DNA of 64,000 bases, taken from an uncultured Clostridia bacterium. GTDB taxonomy: Bacteria > Bacillota > Clostridia > Christensenellales > UBA1242. Positions 38,596 to 47,007 of this stretch are shown in pieces. The stretch's first letter is position 1. Each line of letters begins with the position of its first letter. The notes beneath the pieces are model-generated. The model was not told where the DNA came from and did no database searches. It was given only the letters and a program-made list of their open reading frames with translations. The translations under genes and the position numbers were made by a program. The DNA is taken from contig CAKVHQ010000003.1 of the NCBI GenBank assembly GCA_934749845.1, positions 51,707 to 115,706 on the forward strand, in the 5' to 3' direction.

Positions 38596-39585
38596 ATGCC
38601 AAAGATAATTGAATTTGAAAATATTTGCAAAGATTTTAAAATTTCAGTTAGAGAGAAAGGAATAAAAGGTGCTATAAAAAATTTATTTAGACCAAAATAT
38701 AAAATTGTTCATGCACTTGATAATGTTAATTTTAGTGTTGAACAAGGCGATATTGTTGGATATATTGGACCTAATGGTGCGGGCAAATCGACCACTATAA
38801 AAATTATGAGTGGAATTTTGAACCCAACCAGTGGTAATTGTGTTATCGACGGCTATGTGCCTTGGAAAGATAGAAAAAATTACGTCAAGAATATTGGCGT
38901 TGTTTTTGGTCAGCGTTCTCAACTTTGGTGGGATGTTCCAGTGATAGAAAGTTTTGAACTTTTAAAAGATATTTATAAGATTGATAAAAAAACTTATGAT
39001 GAAAATTTGGAGTTATTAACAAACACTTTAAACTTAAGTGAAATTTTAAATCGTCCTTTAAGACAATTATCTTTAGGACAAAAAATGAAATGCGAACTTG
39101 CAGGAGCATTATTACATAAACCAAAAATTTTGTTTTTAGATGAACCAACTATTGGACTTGATGCTGTAACCAAACTGGCGGTTAGAGATTTCATTAAAAA
39201 GATTAACAAAGAGTGGGGAACAACAATTATTCTAACCACTCACGACATGAACGACATTGAAGCCCTAACTAATAAAATAATTTTGATTGGTCGTGGAAAA
39301 ATTTTGTATAACGGAAGTTTCAGTGCGATAAAAGAAAAATATGGTGCTTCGAAAACTATAAATGTTCAATTTTCAAAACCTTACGATAAAATCGAACTTG
39401 AAGGCTATGAGGTTGTGTCGCATAATCAAAACACAGCAGTGCTTAAAAATTTGGACAGTACAGTTTTTCATGTTACCGATTTCATGACAAGAATTAACGA
39501 AAAATACGAAATTGTTGATTTTTCAATTCAAAGTTTAAGCGTTGATGAGATTTTGGCTGAACTTTATAAAGAATACAAATTATAA
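38596..39585 (+). CDS. ABC-2 type transporter, ATP-binding protein
   Basis: The 329-residue ATPase has Walker A 'GPNGAGKST' (about residues 58-66), the signature 'LSLGQ', Walker B 'KILFLDEPTIGLD' and the switch 'TTHD'. The stretch 'GVVFGQRSQLWWDVPVIESF' is characteristic of the COG4586 subgroup, which works with two six-helix ABC-2 permeases, exactly as here. The first gene of a three-gene operon; the next start is only 9 nt downstream. The transporter is probably an exporter; the substrate is unknown. Confidence 0.92.
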   Translation: MPKIIEFENICKDFKISVREKGIKGAIKNLFRPKYKIVHALDNVNFSVEQGDIVGYIGPNGAGKSTTIKIMSGILNPTSGNCVIDGYVPWKDRKNYVKNIGVVFGQRSQLWWDVPVIESFELLKDIYKIDKKTYDENLELLTNTLNLSEILNRPLRQLSLGQKMKCELAGALLHKPKILFLDEPTIGLDAVTKLAVRDFIKKINKEWGTTIILTTHDMNDIEALTNKIILIGRGKILYNGSFSAIKEKYGASKTINVQFSKPYDKIELEGYEVVSHNQNTAVLKNLDSTVFHVTDFMTRINEKYEIVDFSIQSLSVDEILAELYKEYKL

Positions 39586-39593
39586 GGAGTGTA

Positions 39594-40391
39594 ATGGGAC
39601 AGTATTTTGGCATTTTCAAAATGCAGTTTAAAGGCGAACTGCAGTACAGAGCAAAAGCAATTTCTGGAATGTTCACACAGTTTTTTTGGGGTGTGATGTA
39701 CATTTGCTTATACTCGGCATTTATGAAGAACGGTATTGTAAATGGCTTTACATTAACCCAAATGACAAGTTATGTGTGGCTTGGACAAGCGTTTTTTGCT
39801 TTTAGGTGGGTAAGTTACGGCAAAAATGTTAGCAAAGAAATAATTTCTGGCGATGTTTGTTATAAATTTACTAAACCTATTGACATTTACAATCTTTGGT
39901 TTAGCGAATATTGTGGCGAAAAACTTTCGGCAACGCTATTGAGATTTCCACTTATTATGATAATTGCGTTTTTGCTTCCAGCGGGCTTCGGCTTAAGTTT
40001 GCCAGTTAGCATTTGGGCATTTGTTTTGTTTTTGGTTAGCATGACGATTGGCTTTTTAACCACAGCAGCAATTTCGATGTTTATTGTTAATATCGTTTTT
40101 AAAACGCTTTCTCCAAGAGGAGCAACTTCAATAATCACAACAATTTGTAGCATTTTGGGTGGCGCTTACATTCCACTGCCTTTGCTTCCACAAGGGGTTC
40201 AAAATGTGCTTAACTATCTTCCTTTTAGGTTTATTAGCGACCTTCCTTTTAGAATTTATATAGGCAATGTCGATGTGATTCAAGGGCTAAAATTTTGTGG
40301 AATTTCACTTGCTTGGCTAATCGTTTTAGTAGTTATTGGTAAACTTTTAATAAAAAAATCACTAAAAAAAGTGATAATTCAAGGGGGATAA
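39594..40391 (+). CDS. ABC-2 type transporter permease (COG4587-like)
   Basis: A 265-residue membrane protein with about six hydrophobic segments and few charged loops; N-terminal 'MQFKGELQYRAKAISGM' is typical for this permease family. It follows the ATPase closely with AAGGAGTG before the ATG, and ends 1 nt before the next gene, so the three products should be made together and form one complex. Confidence 0.85.
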   Translation: MGQYFGIFKMQFKGELQYRAKAISGMFTQFFWGVMYICLYSAFMKNGIVNGFTLTQMTSYVWLGQAFFAFRWVSYGKNVSKEIISGDVCYKFTKPIDIYNLWFSEYCGEKLSATLLRFPLIMIIAFLLPAGFGLSLPVSIWAFVLFLVSMTIGFLTTAAISMFIVNIVFKTLSPRGATSIITTICSILGGAYIPLPLLPQGVQNVLNYLPFRFISDLPFRIYIGNVDVIQGLKFCGISLAWLIVLVVIGKLLIKKSLKKVIIQGG

Positions 40392-40392
40392 T

Positions 40393-41169
40393 ATGTATTT
40401 TAAATATTTATCAATGCATTTTAAGTCTTCACTAGAATATCGCCACAACACATTCATGGTTACACTTTCGTCGGTAATAGTGTCGGTGGGAGAGTTGCTT
40501 GCAATTTATGTAATGTTCAAGCAATTTGAAACTGTTGGGAATTGGGGATTTTACGAATCAGCCTTAATGTTTGGAATAATTACAGCAGTTTTTGCCTTTG
40601 CGGAATGTTTTGCTAGGGGATATGATGAATTCGCCACGCTAATAAAAAATGGCGACCTTGACAGAATGTTGGTTCGACCAGTTAACATTCATAAACAAAT
40701 TTTCTCATCAAAGATTGAATTCACAAAGTTGGCTAGATTTATTTTAGGAATTGCAGTTTGCGTTTATTCCTTAATAAAAATTAACATAACATGGACATTT
40801 TTTAAAGTGATAGTTTTAATTGCAACATTTATTTGTGGCGTAACTGTCATTTGGGGACTGTTTATGATAGGTGCAGGTGTTAGCATATATACAGTTGAAA
40901 ACTTGGAGTTTATAAATATTATAACAAATGGTAGCAAAGAAATTTCATTTTATCCTTTAAATATTTATAATAAATGGCTAACAAGAATTTTTACCTTTGT
41001 TATTCCAATGGCTTGCTTTAATTATTTACCAGTAACTTATTTACTAAGTGATGGCTCTGTGTCCCAAATTTGGTACGCACTTTCTCCGTTCATAGGAATT
41101 CTATTTTGTATACCTTGCTTGCTGTTTTTAAATTTTAGTCTTAAAAAATATCAAAGCACAGGAACTTGA
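40393..41169 (+). CDS. ABC-2 type transporter permease (COG3694-like)
   Basis: A 258-residue membrane protein with about six hydrophobic segments and 'SSLEYRHNTFMV' at the N-terminus, parallel to its partner. AAGGGGG before the ATG overlaps the end of the upstream gene. The second half of the heterodimeric permease of the exporter starting at 38596. Confidence 0.85.
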   Translation: MYFKYLSMHFKSSLEYRHNTFMVTLSSVIVSVGELLAIYVMFKQFETVGNWGFYESALMFGIITAVFAFAECFARGYDEFATLIKNGDLDRMLVRPVNIHKQIFSSKIEFTKLARFILGIAVCVYSLIKINITWTFFKVIVLIATFICGVTVIWGLFMIGAGVSIYTVENLEFINIITNGSKEISFYPLNIYNKWLTRIFTFVIPMACFNYLPVTYLLSDGSVSQIWYALSPFIGILFCIPCLLFLNFSLKKYQSTGT

Positions 41170-41175
41170 TTAAAT

Positions 41176-41207
41176 AAAAAAGTCACAAGTTTGTTTGTGA
41201 CTTTTTT
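41176..41207. terminator. Terminator of the ABC-2 operon
   Basis: 13-bp perfect stem (core GTCACAA/TTGTGAC), 6-nt loop, T-run; it also has A-residues on the left and may serve the convergent gene at 41278. Confidence 0.85.
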
Positions 41208-41277
41208 TATAGTTTTATTGAAAATGAATAAAAAATCTTAACTTTTATATTGTTTTTTAGTTCAAAATTATAATTTT

Positions 41278-41787
41278 TTATAAATTTAATAATCTTTTCC
41301 ATTCAAAAATTAGTTGTTCATCTGTTTTAAATTTGCTTCTGTTTGCACTGGAAGGCGAAGGTAGATAAATTATTTCAATATCTAGTTTTTCAAGTTTGTC
41401 GTGAAATTCTCTATAAAAATCTTTATACGCCTTTTTTGATGTTACACAAACTTTTTTTATGTTTGTTCCTTTTATAATCTTTGGAATATTATTTAGTTTT
41501 TGATTTTTTATATTACTATCTAGCGAACTATTAGCAGTTTTCATTTCGCAATTTTTGTAAACATCAAATAATGCTATATGATTTTTTAATAGGCAGTTTA
41601 TTTTGTCTTCAACGCTCATATCTTCTAAATTTTCATTTAGTAAGGTAGAAAGAATTTTCCAGAAGCGGTTTGTAGGATTTGCGTAATAAAAATTGCTCTC
41701 TCTTGATTTTTTGCTTGGTATGGAACCTAATATTAAAATTTTAGAATCTTGAGCGATAATTGGTTCAAAGCATTTTATTTTTTTCAT
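41278..41787 (-). CDS. DNA-deoxyinosine (hypoxanthine) glycosylase, UDG superfamily
   Basis: The 169-residue protein has 'ILILGSIPSKKSRESNFYY' then 'NPTNRFWKIL', the motif-1 region of family 6 uracil-DNA-glycosylase-like enzymes that remove hypoxanthine from DNA, and 'YLPSPSSANRS' near the C-terminus as the second conserved loop. Length fits. ATG on the minus strand follows AGGAG. It acts in base excision repair of deaminated adenine. Confidence 0.8.
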   Translation of the reverse strand: MKKIKCFEPIIAQDSKILILGSIPSKKSRESNFYYANPTNRFWKILSTLLNENLEDMSVEDKINCLLKNHIALFDVYKNCEMKTANSSLDSNIKNQKLNNIPKIIKGTNIKKVCVTSKKAYKDFYREFHDKLEKLDIEIIYLPSPSSANRSKFKTDEQLIFEWKRLLNL

Positions 41788-41904
41788 TTTTTCTCCTAAA
41801 AATTATATCTAAAATTTAATAAAATTAAAACTTTTCAATTAAAGGTTTTAGATTTTTATTTTTTATTCAAAGCCTACATATTTTTGCAATAAATAAGATT
41901 GTGA

Positions 41905-41922
41905 TATAATAATTATATTATG
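41905..41922 (+). promoter_or_regulatory. -10 box placed for a leaderless transcript
   Basis: TATAAT at 41905-41910 ends 9 nt before ATG 41920, so transcription should start within 3-4 nt of the start codon. TTGCAA (41884-41889) is a possible -35 at 15 bp. No Shine-Dalgarno is present. Confidence 0.45.
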
Positions 41923-42840
41923 GAGAAAAAAAAGAATAAAAGATACATAATTTCACGAAAAATTTTAATTTTTTGGACACTTTTTATAGGCATCGGTGCT
42001 TTATCGGGTTCACTTGGAATGTTAATTGACCCTAGTGGTAAAGCAATGGGAATGGACGAAATGCTACCTTATTTTCAAGTTCTTCCGTTTGCAGATAAAC
42101 TTTTTCAAAATTTAATTTTTTCAGGAATAATGTTGCTTATAGTAAATGGAATAACTAATGTTTTAGCAACAATATTTTTGTTATTAAAAAAGAAAACCGG
42201 AATAATTCTTGGCATGGTTTTTGGAATTACGCTTATGCTGTGGATTGTAATTCAATTTGTAATATTTCCATTTAACTTTATGTCGACTGCATTCTTTATA
42301 TTTGGGTTCTTGCAGTTTGTTACTGGTTACACTTGTTTGGTGGGTTATGAGCAAAGCATGTTTTCGTTTAACCAAAGCGACTATGACAAAATAAGCAAAC
42401 ACTCAAGCAAAATTGTAGTTTATTTTTCAAGAACAGGATACACAAAAAAACTTGCCTACGAAATTGCCCAACAGCAGGAAGCCGAAATTTTTGAAATAAA
42501 AACAACCGAAAAAATTAAAGGTAATCTTGGGTTTTGGTGGTGCGGAAGGTTTGGAATGCATAAATGGGGCATGCCTCTTGAACAAACCGATATTGATTTT
42601 TCAAAATATGAGCAAGTGACCATTTGTTCGCCAACTTGGGTGTTTAGTTTAAGTTCCCCAGTGAGAGAATTTTGCAAACAAAATAAAGGAAAAATTAAGC
42701 ATGCAAATTATGTTATTACACATTTTATGGGTTGCAAATTTAACAAGATTGCAAAGGAAATGGATAGTCTTTTAGATATAGAACACAGTTCTTTTAAATC
42801 ATATAAATGTCATTTTGGAAAATTAAAAGAAATTAAGTAA
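41920..42840 (+). CDS. Four-helix membrane domain fused to a flavodoxin
   Basis: The 306-residue product has about four membrane segments in residues 10-150, then a flavodoxin domain from about 163: 'IVVYFSRTGYTKKLAYEIA' is the FMN phosphate loop, with 'ICSPTWVFSLSSPVREF' as a later flavin contact. The fusion suggests an FMN electron carrier tethered to the inner face of the membrane. Its partner is not encoded nearby. The following ogt remnant begins 32 nt downstream. Confidence 0.75.
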   Translation: MEKKKNKRYIISRKILIFWTLFIGIGALSGSLGMLIDPSGKAMGMDEMLPYFQVLPFADKLFQNLIFSGIMLLIVNGITNVLATIFLLLKKKTGIILGMVFGITLMLWIVIQFVIFPFNFMSTAFFIFGFLQFVTGYTCLVGYEQSMFSFNQSDYDKISKHSSKIVVYFSRTGYTKKLAYEIAQQQEAEIFEIKTTEKIKGNLGFWWCGRFGMHKWGMPLEQTDIDFSKYEQVTICSPTWVFSLSSPVREFCKQNKGKIKHANYVITHFMGCKFNKIAKEMDSLLDIEHSSFKSYKCHFGKLKEIK

Positions 42841-42872
42841 ATTAAAAAAACTATAAATATTAAGGAAAAATT

Positions 42873-43386
42873 ATGGATTTTTTAAAAAATTACAACTCTC
42901 CACTTGGAAAAATTGTTTTAACTAGCGATGGCGAAAATTTAACTGGACTATATTTTGATAACTTAAAAGACAATGCAATGCATAATTTTAAGTATACCGA
43001 AAAAGACTTGCCAATTTTTGATGAAACAATCAAATGGCTGGATATTTATTTTAAAGGCGAAATTTGCAACGAGAGCGGTATAATAGAAGTGAGTAAGCAA
43101 AAAGGGGAGACATATAAAATAGTTTTTTAAAGATATTTTAAAAAGTGTCTCTTTTTTATCGTCAAATGAAAAATTTAAAACTATAAATTTTTATGAAAAA
43201 TATTTTAGCTATTCCAAACTATTCTAAAATATAATTCAATCTAATTCAAATGGTGGATTAGCGGAATTGCTGAAATAACGTTAATTAAAATACTTAAAGG
43301 CTAATGCTTTTAACTATTTTTAAACAAAACTTACTTTTTTTGAAGGGCTGTAGATTTTGTTAAAATATATTTCAAAGTAAAAAACT
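42873..43386 (+). pseudogene. ogt: Decayed methylated-DNA-protein-cysteine methyltransferase (ogt)
   Basis: The 85-residue open frame at 42873-43130 matches only the N-terminal half of Ogt/MGMT ('SPLGKIVLTSDGENLTGLYF', 'LPIFDETIKWLDIYFKGE'). The catalytic domain with the PCHRV cysteine motif is absent, and the frame ends in an unrelated tail. Further on, frame-shifted pieces near 43263-43310 ('GIAEI', 'IKILKG') and 43342-43386 ('VDFVKIYFK') resemble the C-terminus of such proteins. The gene has most likely lost its middle by deletion and cannot repair O6-alkylguanine. The C-terminal match is weaker than the N-terminal one. Confidence 0.65.
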
Positions 43387-43533
43387 GACCAATCTTTGTG
43401 AAAGCAAAAAATCTAAAACTAGGAAATGAAAATAAAATATATAGCAGCTCAAGAAAATATTGTAGACTTTGAAATCTTAAAAATGGATGTTGAAAACATG
43501 TTTGGCATGATTTTTTAATTGCGGAATATAATT

Positions 43534-43563
43534 AAAAGACGACTAATTAAAGTCGTCTTTTTT
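43534..43563. terminator. Terminator downstream of the split tRNA-Arg 3' half
   Basis: 11-bp stem (AAAAGACGACT/AGTCGTCTTTT) with a 6-nt loop. On the minus strand it lies 10 nt after the CCA end at 43574, as expected for the original tRNA gene's terminator. Confidence 0.75.
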
Positions 43564-43573
43564 GTGCCTATAT

Positions 43574-43618
43574 TGGTGTGACTATGCAGATTTGAACTGC
43601 AGACCTATCGCTTAGGAG
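43574..43618 (-). pseudogene. 3' half of host tRNA-Arg(CCT), cut by the element (attL side)
   Basis: Read on the minus strand: the anticodon loop CTCCTAAG, the 3' anticodon strand, a complete T-arm, acceptor strand TAGTCAC, discriminator A and encoded CCA. There is no 5' half next to it. The acceptor strand pairs with GTGGCTA at 49532-49538, 5.9 kb away, and the anticodon stem pairs likewise, so the two pieces were one 77-nt tRNA gene. Confidence 0.85.
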
Positions 43619-43821
43619 AACTCACTCGTCCTGAGGGGCTTGAACAAAATATGTTATATCTTTCATTTTGTTCAGTAGTTTTTGAATGTTTAAAACTTGT
43701 TTTTAAGATTTCGTTCAATAACTTTTGTATCTTGCAATAATTTTCATAAAAAACTATTGATAAATTATTGATGAAATAGTCATTTGTCCTTTTAGAAATT
43801 AAAATAAAAAGGAGCAAAAAA

Positions 43822-44298
43822 ATGAATAATCAACAAATCAAAACCACACAAGAAATGAAACTACCACACGAGCAAGCAAGGGACTTGTTTATGTCAATAC
43901 AAAAACAAAGTGGAGCAGCAATAAAGCCTATTGGAGTATTTCAATTCTTCTATAACTATATCACAACTATTTCAAAAAGCAAAATGAATAGAGTTAAAGC
44001 AAGAAATATAGCAGATGTTTATTGTGCACTACAAAATGAATTCTTTATCACAAATGGCAGTAAGAAACCACACGAATGGTTTTATATGACACAATCTCGT
44101 TGGAACAAATACGGACTTGGGCGAAAAGCAATTCAAAACAGCATAAGATTTTTAAGTGATAATATGTTTATTGAAACCACTTTAAGAACACACCCATATA
44201 TTCCACAAAACAAACTTAGATGGTATAAACTGGATTTGGAATGGCTTAAGTATATTGCAGATTATACTGAAAACAATAACCCTAAAAATTGGCGTTAG
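43822..44298 (+). CDS. Winged-helix protein of the integrative element
   Basis: AAAAGGAG precedes the ATG. The 158-residue soluble protein has a central part ('WFYMTQSRWNKYGLGRKAIQNSIRFLSDNMFIETTL') that reads as a helix-turn-helix with a wing, as in replication-initiator or relaxase-accessory proteins of plasmids and integrated elements. It stands at the left end, next to tandem hairpins and 11-bp repeats (44382-44498), which could be its binding sites. No catalytic motif. Exact family not recognised. Confidence 0.65.
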   Translation: MNNQQIKTTQEMKLPHEQARDLFMSIQKQSGAAIKPIGVFQFFYNYITTISKSKMNRVKARNIADVYCALQNEFFITNGSKKPHEWFYMTQSRWNKYGLGRKAIQNSIRFLSDNMFIETTLRTHPYIPQNKLRWYKLDLEWLKYIADYTENNNPKNWR

Positions 44299-44381
44299 CA
44301 ACAAGGAGCAAGAAACTAGATTAGAACTTAGTTATTATTTGCACGCTACTTGTAGACACCTAGATTACAAATAATTGTTAA

Positions 44382-44518
44382 ATGCACCTTGTAAGTAAAA
44401 CAAGGTGCATAAAGAAAAAAAGAAAATAGAAGTAATTACTTGCAAGCCTCTTGTTGAAAACAAGGGGCTTCTATACTTTGTCTATATGTTGTCTATACTC
44501 GTTAGAACTACAGATTTA
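44382..44518. repeat. Two hairpins plus three 11-bp iteron-like repeats
   Basis: The 420-bp gene-free stretch 44299-44718 holds a 10-bp inverted repeat (ATGCACCTTG/CAAGGTGCAT, 44382-44411), a second similar one (AAGCCTCTTG/CAAGGGGCTT, about 44443-44470), then TCTATA(C/T) at 44470, 44481 and 44492, exactly one helical turn apart. A 14-bp direct repeat GAACTACAGATTTA follows at 44505 and again at 44595. No T-run follows the hairpins. The layout suggests a protein-binding or origin-like site; the function is unproven. Confidence 0.55.
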
Positions 44519-44718
44519 CTCAGTTGCAACCCCATTGCAACCACAAAAAGTATAGTTTTAATATATTCATCTACTAGTATATGCTACTACAGTTGAACTA
44601 CAGATTTAAAAAAGCTATAGTTTTCTAAAAGTTTTTGTATTATTTTTGCCACAAAGTTGTCTTTTATTGACTTTTTTATCAAAATGTGATATGATTATAT
44701 CATAAAATGGAGGTTTTT

Positions 44719-45387
44719 ATGGCAGATAAAGTTTCATATCCTATGATTTCTGAGAAAGTTTGGTGGACTTTAAAAAAGCAATTTAAAAAATCAGTTCCTG
44801 CTGAGATTTCGCTTCAATATTTGACCACTCTATTACAATTAAGTAATACAAGTTCTGCAGCAACTATTTTTGGTCCGCTAAAACAAATCGGATTAATTGA
44901 CGAAAAAGGAAAGCCAACTGACAGACTATGGGATTGGCGTCTAGATGACAAATATAAGGATGTTTGTAATCAAATTTTAATAGAAGTATATCCTGCTGAA
45001 TTATTAGATTTGTTTCCAGATCCACAAGTAGATAAAAAAAGAGTTGAAAATTATTTTGCCTCTGTTTCAAAAGTTGGAGAGGTTGCAGCAAGAAAATATG
45101 CGGCATTTTTTGCACTTTTAAAATCCGGCGAAGTAAAAGATGAACTTCCTGAGAAAAAAGCTGTGACACAAAAACAAGAAAGTAAAAGAGAAAGAATCTC
45201 AGTAAAAAATTCTCCTGAAAGTGAAGCATCAACAATTTCTACCACTAGTTCTACAACGACATCTAAAAATAACAATAGAAATGCTACATTACATATAGAC
45301 TTACAGATTCATATTTCCCCTGAAGTAAGCGCTGAACAAATTGACCAAATATTTGCTAGCATATCAAAACACTTATATAAGGATTAA
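44719..45387 (+). CDS. DUF5343 family protein, likely defence or toxin-antitoxin partner
   Basis: Start set at ATG 44719 after GGAGG. The 222-residue protein has an N-terminal winged-helix-like DUF5343 domain (residues about 1-135: 'SAATIFGPLKQIGLIDEKGKPT' region), a Ser/Thr/Asn-rich linker, and a C-terminal 'LHIDLQIHISPEVSAEQIDQIFASISKHLY' module of about 30 residues seen in several conflict-system proteins. It ends 3 nt before the HEPN gene, so the two are one operon. The family is known mainly from its frequent neighbour, the TIGR02391 family. Partner or regulator role is inferred. Confidence 0.7.
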   Translation: MADKVSYPMISEKVWWTLKKQFKKSVPAEISLQYLTTLLQLSNTSSAATIFGPLKQIGLIDEKGKPTDRLWDWRLDDKYKDVCNQILIEVYPAELLDLFPDPQVDKKRVENYFASVSKVGEVAARKYAAFFALLKSGEVKDELPEKKAVTQKQESKRERISVKNSPESEASTISTTSSTTTSKNNNRNATLHIDLQIHISPEVSAEQIDQIFASISKHLYKD

Positions 45388-45390
45388 TAT

Positions 45391-45918
45391 ATGAATCTAA
45401 ATCAAATTGTAGATGCAGTAAAAATAATTAATTCAGAAATTAAAGATTGTGGTTTTTTCTCTAATGAAAATAAAAATATTCAAAGCCTTAAAACAGAATT
45501 TGAAAATAACTTATATGATTTAATCATTCAAAACGAAGGCTTGATAAAAAAGACAAGAAAATTGTTTATGGATGGCCATCATGCAGAGGCGGTCGAAAAG
45601 TCATATAAATATTTAAATAATATAATTAAGAAGTTTTGTAAAGAAGATAAAAAAGATGGCAAGGATGGCGCAAAATTGATGAATTATGCATTTACTCCCA
45701 GCGCCCCGATTATAAAACTAAACTCTTTATCAAATGATTCAGAAAATGATGAGCAACTTGGTTTCATGCAAATATTATCAGGATGTATGACCGGAATTAG
45801 GAACCCAAGAGCACATGAGAGTGACTGGGAAGATACGGAATCTAATGCGCTTTATATGATATCTTTTGCAGATTTTTTAATTAATAAAATTTTAAAAGCA
45901 ATCGGAAAAGATAAATAA
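45391..45918 (+). CDS. TIGR02391-family HEPN protein with RNase motif
   Basis: The 175-residue product matches TIGR02391: 'LFMDGHHAEAVEKSYKYLNN' (residues about 58-77) and 'GCMTGIRNPRAHESD' (131-145). The latter contains R137-x4-H142, the catalytic R-x4-6-H motif of HEPN ribonucleases used in toxin-antitoxin and abortive-infection systems. All-helical, cytosolic. It probably cuts RNA when triggered, with the DUF5343 protein as partner; this is inferred from family and operon, as the pair has no obvious separate antitoxin. A terminator follows directly. Confidence 0.75.
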   Translation: MNLNQIVDAVKIINSEIKDCGFFSNENKNIQSLKTEFENNLYDLIIQNEGLIKKTRKLFMDGHHAEAVEKSYKYLNNIIKKFCKEDKKDGKDGAKLMNYAFTPSAPIIKLNSLSNDSENDEQLGFMQILSGCMTGIRNPRAHESDWEDTESNALYMISFADFLINKILKAIGKDK

Positions 45919-45919
45919 G

Positions 45920-45947
45920 AACGACTTTAACATTGTCGTTTTTTTAT
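45920..45947 (+). terminator. Terminator of the DUF5343-HEPN operon
   Basis: AACGAC/GTCGTT stem with 9-nt loop and a T-run, just after the stop codon. Confidence 0.75.
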
Positions 45948-45990
45948 TAATTAAAGTTGTTTTTAACACTTGACTTTTTTGATAGAAAGT

Positions 45991-46148
45991 GCAATCATAA
46001 GATTGCGACACAATTGAATAATTTATATCCAAAGAGTGAAAGATTTTTTGCTATTCATACAAATTCTTCCACACCCTTTGGGTTCAATTGTGTCGCAACA
46101 ATTGGAAGGTTTGTTCTGGATAGACTGTGCCTTCCGTTTGGGAGGCAC
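45991..46148 (+). promoter_or_regulatory. Structured leader that can hide the RBS of the GIY-YIG gene
   Basis: The 5' region contains a small hairpin (GCAATC/GATTGC, 45991-46006), a perfect 16-bp inverted repeat (46003-46018 with 46083-46098) and a 9-bp hairpin with one G-T pair, 46127-46135 with 46140-46148, closing on a GTTT loop. The right arm of the last contains GGGAGG, the ribosome-binding site of ATG 46158. The left arm could also pair with GGAAGG at 46104-46109. Competing folds over a ribosome site suggest translational or attenuation control. Confidence 0.5.
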
Positions 46149-46157
46149 TTTTATTTT

Positions 46158-46814
46158 ATGGAAAAGAAAGGTTTTGTTTATATTTTAACTAACCCTTGTT
46201 TCAAAGAAAATTGGGTAAAGATTGGGCAAACAGACAATTTAGATAGAAGAATATGGGAACTTTCACAAGCAACAGGAATTCCCTTGCCTTTTGAAATGTA
46301 TGCAGTATTAAAAACTGCTAAATATAAACAAGCAGAACATATGATACATAGACTTATTGGAAAACTTGCACCAGACAAACGCATAAACCCTAAAAGAGAA
46401 TTTTTTAATATTGAGCCAGAAGATGCGGTTTCAATTATGAAAGATATTGCAAGTCTTATTGATGATGCTGAAATTATTTACAATGAAAAAATAGCTACTG
46501 AAATAACAACGGAAAAACAACACGGGAAGAAATCTCCACGAAAAACTTTTTATAGTATGGGCATAAAAAATGGAGATATTATAGAATTCACGCTTGACCC
46601 ACAATACAAAGCAACAGTATGCGGAGAAAGAACAGTAATGTTTGAAAACAAAGAATACTTTTTAACACCTCTTGGAATTTTGCTATTACAAAGAGTTGGG
46701 CACAGCGAAGAACAAGCAAGACAACTTGGAAGCGGTTTTGGGGTTTTCAAATTTGATAGCCAAGACAACAACCTTTATGACCGTTGGGAAAGGCTAAACG
46801 GAAACAAATATTAA
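46158..46814 (+). CDS. GIY-YIG nuclease-like protein with C-terminal RAMA/DUF4357-like domain
   Basis: Start set at ATG 46158 after GGGAGG; the frame open from 45957 runs through the structured leader. In the 218-residue product, 'GFVYILTNP' (residues 5-13), 'KIGQTDNLDRRIWELS' (21-36) are the GIY-YIG core of the T5orf172/MUG113 type: the first strand, the catalytic-loop region and the Arg. The C-terminal part ('RKTFYSMGIKNGDIIEF', 'FLTPLGILLLQR') resembles RAMA/DUF4357 domains, thought to read modified DNA. A modification-dependent nuclease against phage or plasmid DNA is a reasonable inference. Part of the element cargo. Confidence 0.7.
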   Translation: MEKKGFVYILTNPCFKENWVKIGQTDNLDRRIWELSQATGIPLPFEMYAVLKTAKYKQAEHMIHRLIGKLAPDKRINPKREFFNIEPEDAVSIMKDIASLIDDAEIIYNEKIATEITTEKQHGKKSPRKTFYSMGIKNGDIIEFTLDPQYKATVCGERTVMFENKEYFLTPLGILLLQRVGHSEEQARQLGSGFGVFKFDSQDNNLYDRWERLNGNKY

Positions 46815-47007
46815 GCAATTTATCGCTTGCCCTCGTTGCTTTATCGTTGTCCATTCAATTTGTATCAACTCAATAAAACATACCATAAAAAGAAAAAGAC
46901 ACCGCCAAGCAAAGATTTGAGAAAGCAAAAAAGTTTAGTTCGTAAGGCTTTACAACACAAAAATGCTTTTTTATAATAATCAAAATTTATTAAAAGGAGA
47001 AAAAAAT

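Noticed and set aside
44405..44596. A 63-residue open frame in the left part of the element
   Set aside because: It runs through the hairpins and 11-bp repeats and lacks a ribosome site; it is not a credible gene.
45957..46157. N-terminal extension of the GIY-YIG frame
   Set aside because: It covers inverted repeats and lacks a start signal; the GIY-YIG domain begins right after ATG 46158.
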